A DNA stretch of 64,000 nucleotides, taken from contig CAYWOR010000001.1 of the NCBI GenBank assembly GCA_964459995.1, positions 248,001-312,000 of the forward strand, read 5' to 3'. Of the stretch, positions 1-7,697 are shown one piece after another. Below the pieces are notes generated by a model, which was not told the DNA's origin, made no database searches, and saw nothing but the letters and a program-made list of their open reading frames with translations. The stretch comes from CAZSHG01 sp964459995 (GTDB lineage: Bacteria; UBP14; UBA6098). Made by a program: the position numbers and the translations under genes. Position 1 is the first letter of the stretch. Every line of letters starts with the position of its first letter.

Positions 1-100
1 AGGTTTAGAATAATTTGGGAATGAAAGACGCTCTGGTTGCAATAATTATGCCCTGAGCGGCGTTCTTCGGCAGGATTTTGTTGTCGTTAAACAAAGATTT

Positions 101-130
101 TTGACTTCCTATTTTTCATCCCGATATGAC
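101..130 (+). promoter_or_regulatory. Candidate sigma-70-type promoter of the NYN gene
   Basis: TTGACT (101-106) and TATGAC (125-130) are separated by 18 bases and lie about 40 bases before the ATG of the NYN-domain gene. The -35 is a good match and the -10 is moderate. This is sequence inference only. Confidence 0.4.
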
Positions 131-168
131 AATCACTTGCTTCGATCACAACTACGAAAGGAAATAAA

Positions 169-771
169 ATGAGTAAACGCGCAATGATATTCATAGATGG
201 AAACAACCTCTATTTCGGACTAAAAAAGAATATCGGAAACTACAATCTGAACTACGAGAAATTCATTGCCAAATTGGCCTTGGATTATGACCTTTTAAGA
301 GCGTATTTCTACACTGCCGAATTTCGCCGCGAGGACGACGAAAAGATCCACGAAAGCCAACAGAAATTCATCACATATCTTCAGGAAGTCCCGAACATGC
401 AGGTTGTAACTGCCCGCGTGGAGCGCAGGGGCGACAATCTCGTCGAAAAGGGCGTGGATGTCCAGCTTGCGGTCGATCTGGTGCGTTTCGGCGCGAAATT
501 GAACTACGATGTCGCGATTGTCGTTTCCGGCGACGGCGATTACGCGCCGGCAGTCGAGGCGGTTAAAGATATGGGCCTCAATGTGATAAACGCGTTCTTC
601 CCTGACGAAGTGTCCTCATATCTGCGCCATGTCTGCGACCGTTTCGTCCAGCTCGATTACGACTATCTCAAGAATTGCCTTTTCGCATCGAGCACGGCGG
701 TATTCACTCGGAATGGCTTCGAGAGCCGCGATCCGATAGATGTCGAGCGGGAATACAATAATTCGCGATAG
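169..771 (+). CDS. NYN domain protein (LabA/DUF88-like, PIN-fold)
   Basis: This 200-residue protein is a NYN/LabA-like protein of the PIN-like nuclease fold. The N-terminal FIDGNNLYFGLKK supplies the first conserved Asp and Asn. A central EKGVDVQLAVD stretch and VSGDGDYAPAVEAV supply the remaining acidic residues expected around a metal site. The family is linked to RNA processing or RNA binding, but the substrate of this protein cannot be read from sequence. The ATG is preceded by AAAGGA at a suitable distance. It has no signal peptide, so it should be cytoplasmic. It converges on the PadR gene and stands alone on its strand, so context gives no hint of its role. Confidence 0.88.
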   Translation: MSKRAMIFIDGNNLYFGLKKNIGNYNLNYEKFIAKLALDYDLLRAYFYTAEFRREDDEKIHESQQKFITYLQEVPNMQVVTARVERRGDNLVEKGVDVQLAVDLVRFGAKLNYDVAIVVSGDGDYAPAVEAVKDMGLNVINAFFPDEVSSYLRHVCDRFVQLDYDYLKNCLFASSTAVFTRNGFESRDPIDVEREYNNSR

Positions 772-792
772 ATAAAGTTGCGGAAAGGCCTA

Positions 793-1332
793 TCAGCGGC
801 GTTTCACGAGGAAGATGGCGTCGGTGAGCCACCGTAGATGCGCTTTTTGAAGGGCGAGAAGGCGTTCGTAGATTAGCTGGTCACCCATCTCGTTCTTTTT
901 TCCCTTAAGCTCTGATATGACATCCTCGATTTTCTTCAGATTCGCTGTGGTTATGCGTTTCTGTTCTTCGAGGGCAGAGACGAGATCGGGCTTGCTGAGA
1001 AACCCGCAGGCGAAAAGAGGGATATTGAATTCGTCCTGAAAAGCGGGCGGCGTGCGAAGTAGCCCTGCGAGGCTCTCCTGAAGGAATTCCCGGCCTTTTT
1101 TGTTTAGCTCGAAAACCATGCGCGGCGGATTCTTTCCGATGCGAATTTCGCTGGTTTTTAAAAAACCTTCTTTTTCAAGCCGCGTCAAAGACTGATAAAT
1201 CGAGGAATCGCCGACCTCGATCCATCGGTCGAAATTCCGCTCACGCATGCGCGAGATTATCTCGTAGCCGTGAAGCGGGCCTTCGCTAAGCATCGCGAGG
1301 ACGAAAACATCCAATGCAGTTTTTTTCGGCAT
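793..1332 (-). CDS. PadR family transcriptional regulator
   Basis: A 179-residue DNA-binding regulator. Residues 5-80 form a PadR winged helix (LAMLSEGPLHGYEI, then DSSIYQSLTRLEKEGFL, the recognition helix and wing). The rest is the usual alpha-helical C-terminal dimerisation domain, with a long amphipathic helix near EQKRITTANLKKIEDVI. PadR proteins repress nearby stress or efflux genes, but no such partner is adjacent. Its ATG lies only a few bases after the T-tract of the SRP RNA terminator and has no visible Shine-Dalgarno sequence. Expression may therefore depend on readthrough or on a very short leader. Confident on family, unknown target. Confidence 0.9.
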   Translation of the reverse strand: MPKKTALDVFVLAMLSEGPLHGYEIISRMRERNFDRWIEVGDSSIYQSLTRLEKEGFLKTSEIRIGKNPPRMVFELNKKGREFLQESLAGLLRTPPAFQDEFNIPLFACGFLSKPDLVSALEEQKRITTANLKKIEDVISELKGKKNEMGDQLIYERLLALQKAHLRWLTDAIFLVKRR

Positions 1333-1335
1333 ATT

Positions 1336-1364
1336 AAAAATTGAAGGGGGCGCGAAGGCCCCCG
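1336..1364 (-). terminator. Rho-independent terminator of the SRP RNA
   Basis: On the minus strand GGGGGC-CTTCGC-GCCCCC forms a six-base-pair GC stem, followed by a T-rich tail (TTCAATTTTT). It sits immediately 3' of the SRP RNA and directly before the PadR start codon. Confidence 0.85.
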
Positions 1365-1371
1365 AAAATTT

Positions 1372-1640
1372 AACCGTGCCCCGCCATCGATTCCCGTATA
1401 TACATCTTCGGATCGTATCGCGACTCGAGCCCGGTATCTTCGCGGCACACTTCCGCTACTCCTTACCGCTGCTTCCTTCCGAACCTGACGGGGTTCAGGA
1501 TGCGGCCGTTGCGCGAAGGCCAGACTCTCAACATCGTAATAGCGCCCTAATATGCAACCGGTAAACCTCGGACGGGTTTTCGGCCCCGCTATGGCGGATT
1601 TCGGGTTCAGGGGACCGCCAACCCCCCGCTTAGCACGGTT
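1372..1640 (-). ncRNA. ffs: Signal recognition particle RNA, large bacterial type with Alu domain
   Basis: About 269 nt on the minus strand. The diagnostic domain IV is present: GTCAGGTTCGGAAGGAAGCAG, near 1464-1490. The 5' part (GTGCTAAGCGGGGGGTTGGCGGT..., then CCGCCATAGCGGGGCCGAA) matches the layout of the long Bacillus-type RNA that carries an Alu domain. The ends AACCGTGC and GCACGGTT are complementary and close the molecule, which fixes the limits. It works with Ffh in co-translational targeting to the membrane. A strong terminator follows. The gene begins about ten bases after the stop of the upstream XRE gene. The long form occurs in Firmicutes and several other phyla, but not in Proteobacteria. 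Confidence 0.95.
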
Positions 1641-1650
1641 TTTCAAAAAG

Positions 1651-2061
1651 CTATTTGTTTTCCAATAACTCGATATATTCGAGAACCTTGCGAAGCTGGT
1701 CTTCGCTAAGATTTTCCGCGGACATAAAGAGCGAACGCAATATCTTCCGATGCTCCGGCGAAAGCTCGCGCTCAAAATCGTTTCGCGGAATCAACTCGAC
1801 CATCCCGGTAATATCCCTCGATTTGAGTATCTCGGGCGAAACCTTCATAGAAAGCCGCTCAGAGCAAAACTTCGATACCTTGCCCAGATTCGTGCGGTTC
1901 GGAACTGCGCCGCTCTCCCAAAGGATTATCGATCTTTTTGTAACATCCAATATCTCCGCAAACTCCTCCTGGGAATAGGGTGCGCCCCTATCGCTTATTC
2001 CGGCGGCCTTACGGATGAACCGGATGTTAATAGCGAAATTCGTGGATGTTTTCTCGACCAC
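1651..2061 (-). CDS. Helix-turn-helix (XRE/Cro-CI-like) protein
   Basis: A 136-residue protein. An N-terminal helix-turn-helix is readable (NIRFIRKAAGI, YSQEEFAEILDV, KRSIILWESGAVPN). A helical C-terminal part follows (FERELSPEHRKILRSLFMSAENLSE-like segment) that may serve in dimerisation or partner contact. The start must be GTG at 2061, because an in-frame TGA lies three codons upstream. No clear Shine-Dalgarno sequence is visible. The gene lies immediately downstream of a LexA-like palindrome and upstream of the SRP RNA. It could be a solitary regulator or the antidote half of a small module with the gene at 2140-2469. The target is unknown. Confidence 0.82.
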   Translation of the reverse strand: MVEKTSTNFAINIRFIRKAAGISDRGAPYSQEEFAEILDVTKRSIILWESGAVPNRTNLGKVSKFCSERLSMKVSPEILKSRDITGMVELIPRNDFERELSPEHRKILRSLFMSAENLSEDQLRKVLEYIELLENK

Positions 2062-2091
2062 AATAATTCACAAAAAAGTGAAAATTTAGCC

Positions 2092-2138
2092 TTGACAAAA
2101 AGGCAAACAGCTTTATATTTATGGCGAACAAATGTTCG
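2092..2138 (+). promoter_or_regulatory. Consensus promoter with LexA-like (Cheo-box) operator
   Basis: TTGACA (2092-2097), 16 bases, TATATT (2114-2119), and then the perfect dyad CGAACAAATGTTCG (2125-2138) at the expected transcription start. The dyad fits the Gram-positive-type LexA box CGAAC-N4-GTTCG. The promoter points rightward, antisense to the gene at 2140-2469 and towards the gene at 2558. The dyad also lies 64 bases upstream of the XRE gene start on the other strand, where I see no good -35/-10 pair. Confidence 0.65.
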
Positions 2139-2139
2139 T

Positions 2140-2469
2140 TTATCTCGATTCGTCTTCGGACGAAAAACCTATACGATGGCGCTTTTCATCGTCCTCCTCG
2201 AGGCCGGGAAAATGAACGATGGAAGTGATATAGTCGTATCGAAGGAGGATAAGAGCATCGTAGGACTCGCGCTTTCCCTCGACATTGTCAAAAACCGGAT
2301 ACTCGGGAACGTGAATCCAAAGGCCAAGCTGATCGACCGACTCGACCTGAGCGACCAAAGAATAGGTTTGAATGTTCGATTCGATTTTCGGGCGTATAAA
2401 ACGATCGAGCATTTCATAGCCAACGAGAGTGATACGGACTGTTTTGCCTTCGAGATCAGAGATTTCCAT
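2140..2469 (-). CDS. Small conserved-looking hypothetical protein
   Basis: A 109-residue acidic cytoplasmic protein that I do not recognise. It has no signal peptide or membrane segment. The composition is that of a real folded protein: alternating beta-type segments (KTVRITLVGYEML, SLVAQVESVDQLGLWIHV, ALILLRYDYITSIVHF) and a charged tail (EEDDEKRHR). ATG at 2469 is chosen over GTG at 2475 because AGGAAGG lies five bases before it. It is followed on the same strand by the XRE gene. Codon use on this strand is much more typical than in the open frame opposite. The beta-rich pattern recalls small Sm- or SH3-like folds, but that is only an impression. Confidence 0.7.
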   Translation of the reverse strand: MEISDLEGKTVRITLVGYEMLDRFIRPKIESNIQTYSLVAQVESVDQLGLWIHVPEYPVFDNVEGKRESYDALILLRYDYITSIVHFPGLEEDDEKRHRIGFSSEDESR

Positions 2470-2557
2470 TGGCACCTTCCTGAAAATGTTATCGTCAATA
2501 TAGAGAAGGATTGCCGTTATGTCAAGGGCTTACAAAACTTACAGAGGAGCAGTTATT

Positions 2558-2800
2558 ATGGGAAAGAACAGAAATTCGCGCGACTACCAGATGAGAGTTT
2601 GGAAGAGAAACGCGAGACGAGCGAGGGAATATCGCCGGAAAAGGGTGTATCTTCTTTCATTGCAAACACTTAGTGGTGTGGAGTTGGAGAAGACTTTCAG
2701 GCAAATTCGCGATGGCGAGGTAGAATTGGTAGGGCTTCGCGAGAAACCAAACCAACATGTGAATATTCGCGGATTTGCCGAATACGATATAGGGCCTTAG
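2558..2800 (+). CDS. Small basic protein of unknown function
   Basis: An 80-residue protein whose N-terminal half is very rich in Arg and Lys (MGKNRNSRDYQMRVWKRNAR, then RAREYRRKR), as in RNA- or DNA-binding tails. The C-terminal half is ordinary (KTFRQIRDGEVELVGL). ATG at 2558 has GAGGAG upstream at good spacing. An upstream in-frame ATG at 2519 is possible and would add 13 residues. It could be read from the LexA-like promoter at 2092 through a long leader, or from a closer promoter. Its 3' end overlaps the convergent secreted-protein gene by four bases. Family not recognised. Confidence 0.6.
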   Translation: MGKNRNSRDYQMRVWKRNARRAREYRRKRVYLLSLQTLSGVELEKTFRQIRDGEVELVGLREKPNQHVNIRGFAEYDIGP

Positions 2801-5076
2801 GGAACAGTTCGGCAACCCGCGGGTGTGAAAAGGCTGTCCAGTGTTATTCTCACGCTGTCGCCATCGGCAAAGGGGATGTCTCTTAGTGAAATCCGCGTCG
2901 AATCCGCCTCCGGTATGAAAATCACGCTCGCCGAGGGGCCTGCGCGATATAAAACCGTGCTGTCGCCAGAATCGTGGTAAAGCCGAATTGTGAAAAAAGC
3001 GCTCGATATGTCCGAAGAGCAAAGGGGATCGATCACCATGAAATCCGCTGTCTGAGAGCTACAGGAAGAAATCCCGCCGCAGGGTGCGCAGTCGAGAACC
3101 GCATCCAAGCGGCGGCAGACCTCCAGAAAACAGGTATCCTCGCCCCAGTTGCAGAATGAGTCGCGTATCATCATCACGAAGCTTGTTAGCCCACAAAGCT
3201 CTGGAATTGCGATTGTATGACCGCCCGGTGGAAGCGACACTGCGATTCGAGAAACGCCGTCGTCCATAATAAGGCTTCCCGGCTCGCTTGTCCCGAAATA
3301 TTCGGCGACGAGGGCATTGAAACTCACGGAATCGCCTACATATACAGGGCTTGGTGGACAAAGCGCCGCGACTTCGGGAGCTTTGCTGTCGAGGCATACG
3401 GCAACCACGGCGGAATCCTCGCAACCCCAAAGACAGACGCGGTAAACGAAATCCTTCGCGTGGTCGGTGTACCAGAAACATTCGCCATCGAAGGTGATCC
3501 CCTCCGGCCCAAAACCGGTAAGGGATGCGAGTGCGAAACTATCGATCACATTACCAGTGTAATCGAATTGAAGCAGAACATGACCCGCCGGGCCGGGATT
3601 GCGCAAAATCCAGATAAAGCCGAGGGCGAACACGAGAGCGTCTGCGCTGATTGCACCCGACATGAGGCCCGGGTGGATGGTCTCGAGATCGAGCCATAGT
3701 GTCGAGGTATAGGGCGGGGTTGTTTCGACACGGTAAATTTTGCCGTTGGAGTCGCAGGCGTAAAACCAGCCGTCGTGATAGCAAATTCCTTGTCCCCATC
3801 GCGCTCCGCCCCAAAGTGCCGCGGAGGAATCGACAACTGTGCAGGTTGAGACATCGAATTTGAAAAGTTTCGCGCGCTGGCCGGAAAGACCGCCGCCCAA
3901 AATCCAAAGATAGCCGTCGTGCCAAACACAATCCGCCGTGTAGCCATCGAAAAGATGGTCGGTAATGCAGGAATCGTCGAAAACCTCATGAGTGATAGGA
4001 TCGACGCGAAAAACACGCTGAGTATCCAATGGTGAGTTATACCAGCTTCGAGTTACCCATAAAAATTCGCCGTCCCAAGCGACCCCTTCGGCATCCGGAA
4101 TAGCGAAAGAATCGGTTACGGTTAGAATTTCTGTGGTTTCGTTCATTACATCGAGGGCTATCTCGAAATCGCAACCCTCATTTCCCGGGTAATCCGCGCT
4201 CATATTCCAATAGAAGCATTTAGTTCCGGAAGATACCCATCCGAGATTTGGCGGCGGAAACCCCGGCACCGTCTCCGATATCGTATGAGTTCCCACGAGA
4301 GCCCCGTCGTGGAATATCTTCAACGAAGCGAATATCGAGTCGATGATATAGTCGGTCGCCTCATAACAGATTTCGACCAAATTCTGACCGTCGCAGTCGG
4401 TCTCTTCGGAAACCCATAAAGAGTCAATCGACAAACTGCAAAACAGATAATCCGAAGAGAAAAACTTTTGCCCGTCGTCCGAGTCCAAATCCTGTTGCCG
4501 AAGCTGAAGTCCATAATTCGGTCCCGCGACCCAATTTTGATAAATGGGCGCGATATTCAGCGATAACCATCCCTCCCAATTTGGGAATGGCGGCGTCCAA
4601 CGGTCGGAGGAGACCGTCAAATTCACTGATGGAGCAGTAGCCCAGGTAACAGTGGTTTCCTCCCACGGCGATGTTACGAGATATGCCTGAACCCAATTGC
4701 TATGTGTCGCTGTGCCGGTTTTGTAAAGCCACAGCTCGCAGGTATGAATTGAATCGTATGTCGTTACAATGGTGTTGAAACGGATAAAAGACCGCCGTGT
4801 CCAGTGCCAGTCTTCTTTCAATTGGAGCAGAGGTGAAAAGGCGTAGTTGAATGTATCGCAAAGGATTCCGTCGTCAGGCCAACCGTTGATGCAGATATGG
4901 GCGTCGATGCCCTCGGAGCGGATTGGCTGGTAAATAAGGCTGTCCAACGCGCCGCCGGTCCAATACACAACCCGAAGTTTCGGTGCGAGAATCTCGCCAA
5001 TAAGCATCGGCGCTGTTATAAGCAATATTAATGCGGCTATTCGCAATGATGCTCTACTATTAATTCCTTGATGCAT
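2797..5076 (-). CDS. Secreted DNRLRE/beta-propeller/Ig-like surface protein without sorting tail
   Basis: A 759-residue exported protein. Residues 1-28 are a signal peptide. Residues about 60-215 look like a DNRLRE-type beta domain (SFIRFNTIV, TTVTWATAPSV, LQLRQQDLDSDDG). About 320-560 reads like a YncE/glutamine-cyclotransferase-type propeller, with repeated units such as EGVAWDGEFLWVTRS, DCVWHDGYLWILGGG and EGITFDGECFWYTD. Ig-like segments follow. GAGGT lies five bases before the ATG. Related surface proteins in this window end in an NPFN-type sorting domain, but this one stops at DSLFTPAGC-type sequence just where another Ig strand would be expected. Function unknown; adhesion or display is an inference. 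Confidence 0.8.
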   Translation of the reverse strand: MHQGINSRASLRIAALILLITAPMLIGEILAPKLRVVYWTGGALDSLIYQPIRSEGIDAHICINGWPDDGILCDTFNYAFSPLLQLKEDWHWTRRSFIRFNTIVTTYDSIHTCELWLYKTGTATHSNWVQAYLVTSPWEETTVTWATAPSVNLTVSSDRWTPPFPNWEGWLSLNIAPIYQNWVAGPNYGLQLRQQDLDSDDGQKFFSSDYLFCSLSIDSLWVSEETDCDGQNLVEICYEATDYIIDSIFASLKIFHDGALVGTHTISETVPGFPPPNLGWVSSGTKCFYWNMSADYPGNEGCDFEIALDVMNETTEILTVTDSFAIPDAEGVAWDGEFLWVTRSWYNSPLDTQRVFRVDPITHEVFDDSCITDHLFDGYTADCVWHDGYLWILGGGLSGQRAKLFKFDVSTCTVVDSSAALWGGARWGQGICYHDGWFYACDSNGKIYRVETTPPYTSTLWLDLETIHPGLMSGAISADALVFALGFIWILRNPGPAGHVLLQFDYTGNVIDSFALASLTGFGPEGITFDGECFWYTDHAKDFVYRVCLWGCEDSAVVAVCLDSKAPEVAALCPPSPVYVGDSVSFNALVAEYFGTSEPGSLIMDDGVSRIAVSLPPGGHTIAIPELCGLTSFVMMIRDSFCNWGEDTCFLEVCRRLDAVLDCAPCGGISSCSSQTADFMVIDPLCSSDISSAFFTIRLYHDSGDSTVLYRAGPSASVIFIPEADSTRISLRDIPFADGDSVRITLDSLFTPAGCRTVP

Positions 5077-5106
5077 TCAAACCTCGGATTTACTAAGATA
5101 TCTCTG

Positions 5107-6735
5107 CTACTTCACTAATAGAGCCTTTTTAACGATCATTCCGGAGCCATAATCGAGCTGAACGAGGTAGATGCCCGCCGGATTATCCGCCATGTCGGGT
5201 GAAATTCTATGGACACCTGCGAGAGCTTTGCCCTCGAAGATTTTTCCGACCGAGCGTCCGTTGATGTCGTAAATGCGAATATCGATATCGCAATCCTCGG
5301 CGAGTTCAAACATCACGCAAACAGCCGCGTTGAAGGGATTCGGCGATAATTCGAGAATAGCGAATTCAGACGGTCTCGTGCCGGTTTCGCGGACGGTGGT
5401 GTTCACAGCTCCGGGAGAGCCATAGCCGCTACTCGCTTGCCAACTGTCCGCGAGATTATTGTCCAGGAACGGGTCGATAAGCGACAGCGACGGTCCTCCG
5501 CCGTTCGGCGATGTCGGCCAAGGCGCGGTCGTCGAGAAATAGACATAATCCATAAGTGTGCCTTCGCCATTGTAAACACGGACAGCATCGCCGGTGTTAT
5601 TAAGCTGAAATCCCATCGGACCGAGGACCCCGGTTATGCCATAGAGAGTTTCGATAGAATCCTTATTGGCCGCGATGACGAGAAATTCACCCGCACCGAT
5701 AATCGTGCCGGCGGGGACATTGAAGGTATTGAAATCGTTGTCGTCTTTGATAATCCAGCCGGAGGCGTCGATTGCCGAACCGCCGCGGTTAAAAAGCTCG
5801 ATGAACTCGAAATAGTTGTCGCTCATCGGGGTGGCCGGATTATACATAATCTCGTTCACAATCAGATCGCCGTCGAGAGTGTCGCCGGTGGTAACGAAAT
5901 AGGCGTAAGTCCATGTCGTTACACTATGTCCGCCGTCGTCGTCCACTTCGAGGAAATATCTGATATTCGAGCCCGCAGGATTGGCGGGAATGATCGCGCC
6001 CCAAATATTGTCGCCGGCAGAACCGTCACCGTGCGCGCCGTCGTCGAACATCGTCAACGAATCGTTCGGGGCGAAATCGACGCTGAAAAAGCATTTAGCA
6101 CGAGTGATTGCGCCATCGTCGGTGATTCTCGCGGTAATCGCCACCGCATCGGTTGCAATGGGGAATTCGGGTGAGTGGGAGATTTCGGTAACCGAGGGCG
6201 GAAAATCTCCTCCCGGGTCATAAATGGAATTTATCGCGCCGGGAGTGCCGCCATCGACAAGGCTTGGCCCCCAATTGTCCGCTATCGAAGACGGGCCGGC
6301 GGGGTCGATTCTTTCGAGCGAGGGGCCGTCGCCGTCCGCGCCCCAGGTGTCTATATAGGCGACTTCGTCGATGACGACAAGACCTTCCTTGAGAATAACC
6401 TCGTCGCTGGTGTTCGAAAGGACGATTCCGAATCCGTTAGCGTCAACATCGGGGGTGAATGGGAAGGGCACGGCGTCGTTTTCGGCGAGTTTGATAGTAA
6501 GATAACCGCCTGCTGGAATCGAGACCCCTTCGAAAAAGTAGGTGCCTTCGCCGTCGGTGAGAGAGAATGTCGAATCGAGGAATATCGGGCTTGCGGTGGT
6601 GTTGAAAAGCTCGACCCATTCGTTGTCCGTGCCGGATTCCGGGCCGTTATACATTATTTCGTTTACGACAATGTCGCCGGGGCTTATCGCGAAAGCCACA
6701 AACGAAAAAGTTAACAAAAAAATGGTGATTTTCAT
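5107..6735 (-). CDS. Secreted protein with two lamin-tail domains and C-terminal sorting domain
   Basis: A 542-residue exported protein. The start at 6735 is fixed by AAAGGAGG and by an ATGA overlap with the PHP gene. A signal peptide covers residues 1-17. Two lamin-tail domains follow, each opening with GD(I/L)IVNEIMYN and containing EWVELFN or EFIELFN (about 20-145 and 290-430). An Ig-like spacer lies between them. The C-terminus (about 460-542) is a sorting domain with SPNPFNAAV, IRIYDINGRSVGK, GIYLVQL and a terminal KKALLVK. Such tails direct proteins through type IX-like secretion in the FCB group. Lamin-tail domains in bacteria are linked to surface nucleases or adhesion, but no catalytic domain is present here. 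Confidence 0.88.
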   Translation of the reverse strand: MKITIFLLTFSFVAFAISPGDIVVNEIMYNGPESGTDNEWVELFNTTASPIFLDSTFSLTDGEGTYFFEGVSIPAGGYLTIKLAENDAVPFPFTPDVDANGFGIVLSNTSDEVILKEGLVVIDEVAYIDTWGADGDGPSLERIDPAGPSSIADNWGPSLVDGGTPGAINSIYDPGGDFPPSVTEISHSPEFPIATDAVAITARITDDGAITRAKCFFSVDFAPNDSLTMFDDGAHGDGSAGDNIWGAIIPANPAGSNIRYFLEVDDDGGHSVTTWTYAYFVTTGDTLDGDLIVNEIMYNPATPMSDNYFEFIELFNRGGSAIDASGWIIKDDNDFNTFNVPAGTIIGAGEFLVIAANKDSIETLYGITGVLGPMGFQLNNTGDAVRVYNGEGTLMDYVYFSTTAPWPTSPNGGGPSLSLIDPFLDNNLADSWQASSGYGSPGAVNTTVRETGTRPSEFAILELSPNPFNAAVCVMFELAEDCDIDIRIYDINGRSVGKIFEGKALAGVHRISPDMADNPAGIYLVQLDYGSGMIVKKALLVK

Positions 6736-7598
6736 CTCGTTCCTCCTTTTAGGTGTCTCGATTTTAAATCGAGTAGCCAATCGACTGGCATACGAACCGA
6801 TCCCATTTTGACAGGGTCGTAGTAATCGCCGTGGCAATCCGAGCCGGCACTTTTCGCGATACCGAGAGAATCGGCGATCCCCTCTAAATGCCGTCTGACA
6901 TCCACCGAATGGCGCGGATGGGCACACTCGATCCCGCCGAGGCCACTTTTTACAAGTTTCGGGATATCTTCGGCGGGGAATATTTTTCCATTTCCCGGCC
7001 ATGCCCCCGGATGGGCAATTACAGCAATTCCGCCGGCGGAGATTATCTGCTCGATAGCATTTTCGGTCGAAAGGTTGCTCATCGGGACGAAACATTCGCC
7101 ATCGTCGCCGATAGGTCCGCCGTCGAAAGCGTCCTGAACACTTGCAAAAACGCCGTTATCAACCAACGCGCGCGCTACATGCGGCCTGCCGACATACTCG
7201 CTTCGGCTCGCCGAAATTACATCATTCATACTTATAGTATAATCCTTTCGAGCCAACAACGCAACCATTTCCGAAATAGCGCCGTTACGATATTCAGACA
7301 GTTTTCGAATGGTAGTCAAAAAATTATTATTCTTCCAATCAATAAAATAGCCGAGGACATGCGTTTCGACACCCCTGTGATAGCTCGTTATCTCGACTCC
7401 GGGGATGACCTCCACACCGTATTTTTCCCCCGCGCTCAGTGCCTCGGGAATGCCGGAAACATTGTCATGGTCGGTGAGGGCGATTGTTGAAAGGCCGATT
7501 CTGGCCGCGTAAGAAACGACCTCATCCGGTAACCAAGTGCCGTCTGAAAAATTGGAATGTATATGAAGATCGATCACGAAAATCCTCGAAATATCCAC
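6732..7598 (-). CDS. PHP domain phosphoesterase (RNase AM/nucleoside bisphosphatase-like)
   Basis: A 288-residue cytoplasmic metal-dependent phosphoesterase. The PHP metal-binding motifs are all present: DLHIHSNFSDGTW, TDHDN, PGVEIT, an AHPGAW motif and SDCHGD. The closest known type is the YciV/TrpH group, which hydrolyses 3',5'-bisphosphonucleotides and trims 5' ends of RNA. The length matches that group. Its stop overlaps the start of the lamin-tail protein by four bases (ATGA), so the two are cotranslated, although a cytoplasmic enzyme and a surface protein make an odd pair. The exact substrate is not determinable here. Confidence 0.9.
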   Translation of the reverse strand: MDISRIFVIDLHIHSNFSDGTWLPDEVVSYAARIGLSTIALTDHDNVSGIPEALSAGEKYGVEVIPGVEITSYHRGVETHVLGYFIDWKNNNFLTTIRKLSEYRNGAISEMVALLARKDYTISMNDVISASRSEYVGRPHVARALVDNGVFASVQDAFDGGPIGDDGECFVPMSNLSTENAIEQIISAGGIAVIAHPGAWPGNGKIFPAEDIPKLVKSGLGGIECAHPRHSVDVRRHLEGIADSLGIAKSAGSDCHGDYYDPVKMGSVRMPVDWLLDLKSRHLKGGTR

Positions 7599-7651
7599 GC
7601 AAAGATAAGAGCGCGCGATAAGAGCTTATAAATAAATATGTTACATCTAAA

Positions 7652-7681
7652 CGCCGGCTGTTTTGAAACTGACAGCCGGCG
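7652..7681 (-). terminator. Strong hairpin after the symporter gene
   Basis: CGCCGGCTGT (7652-7661) and ACAGCCGGCG (7672-7681) pair perfectly over ten bases with a ten-base loop. The hairpin lies 17 bases downstream of the symporter stop on the minus strand. Only a short T-run follows, so it may be a terminator or a 3'-end stabiliser. Confidence 0.55.
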
Positions 7682-7697
7682 CATTAATTGACAAAGA

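Noticed and set aside
1257..1775. 172-codon minus-strand frame crossing the SRP RNA
   Set aside because: It spans the RNA gene and its terminator and has no protein-like pattern; Arg-rich shadow.
1750..2673. 307-codon plus-strand frame across the XRE and 2140-2469 genes, downstream part under the LexA-like promoter
   Set aside because: Codon use and hydrophobic pattern are poor, and the minus-strand genes are better supported. A shorter version from 2176 is not fully excluded.
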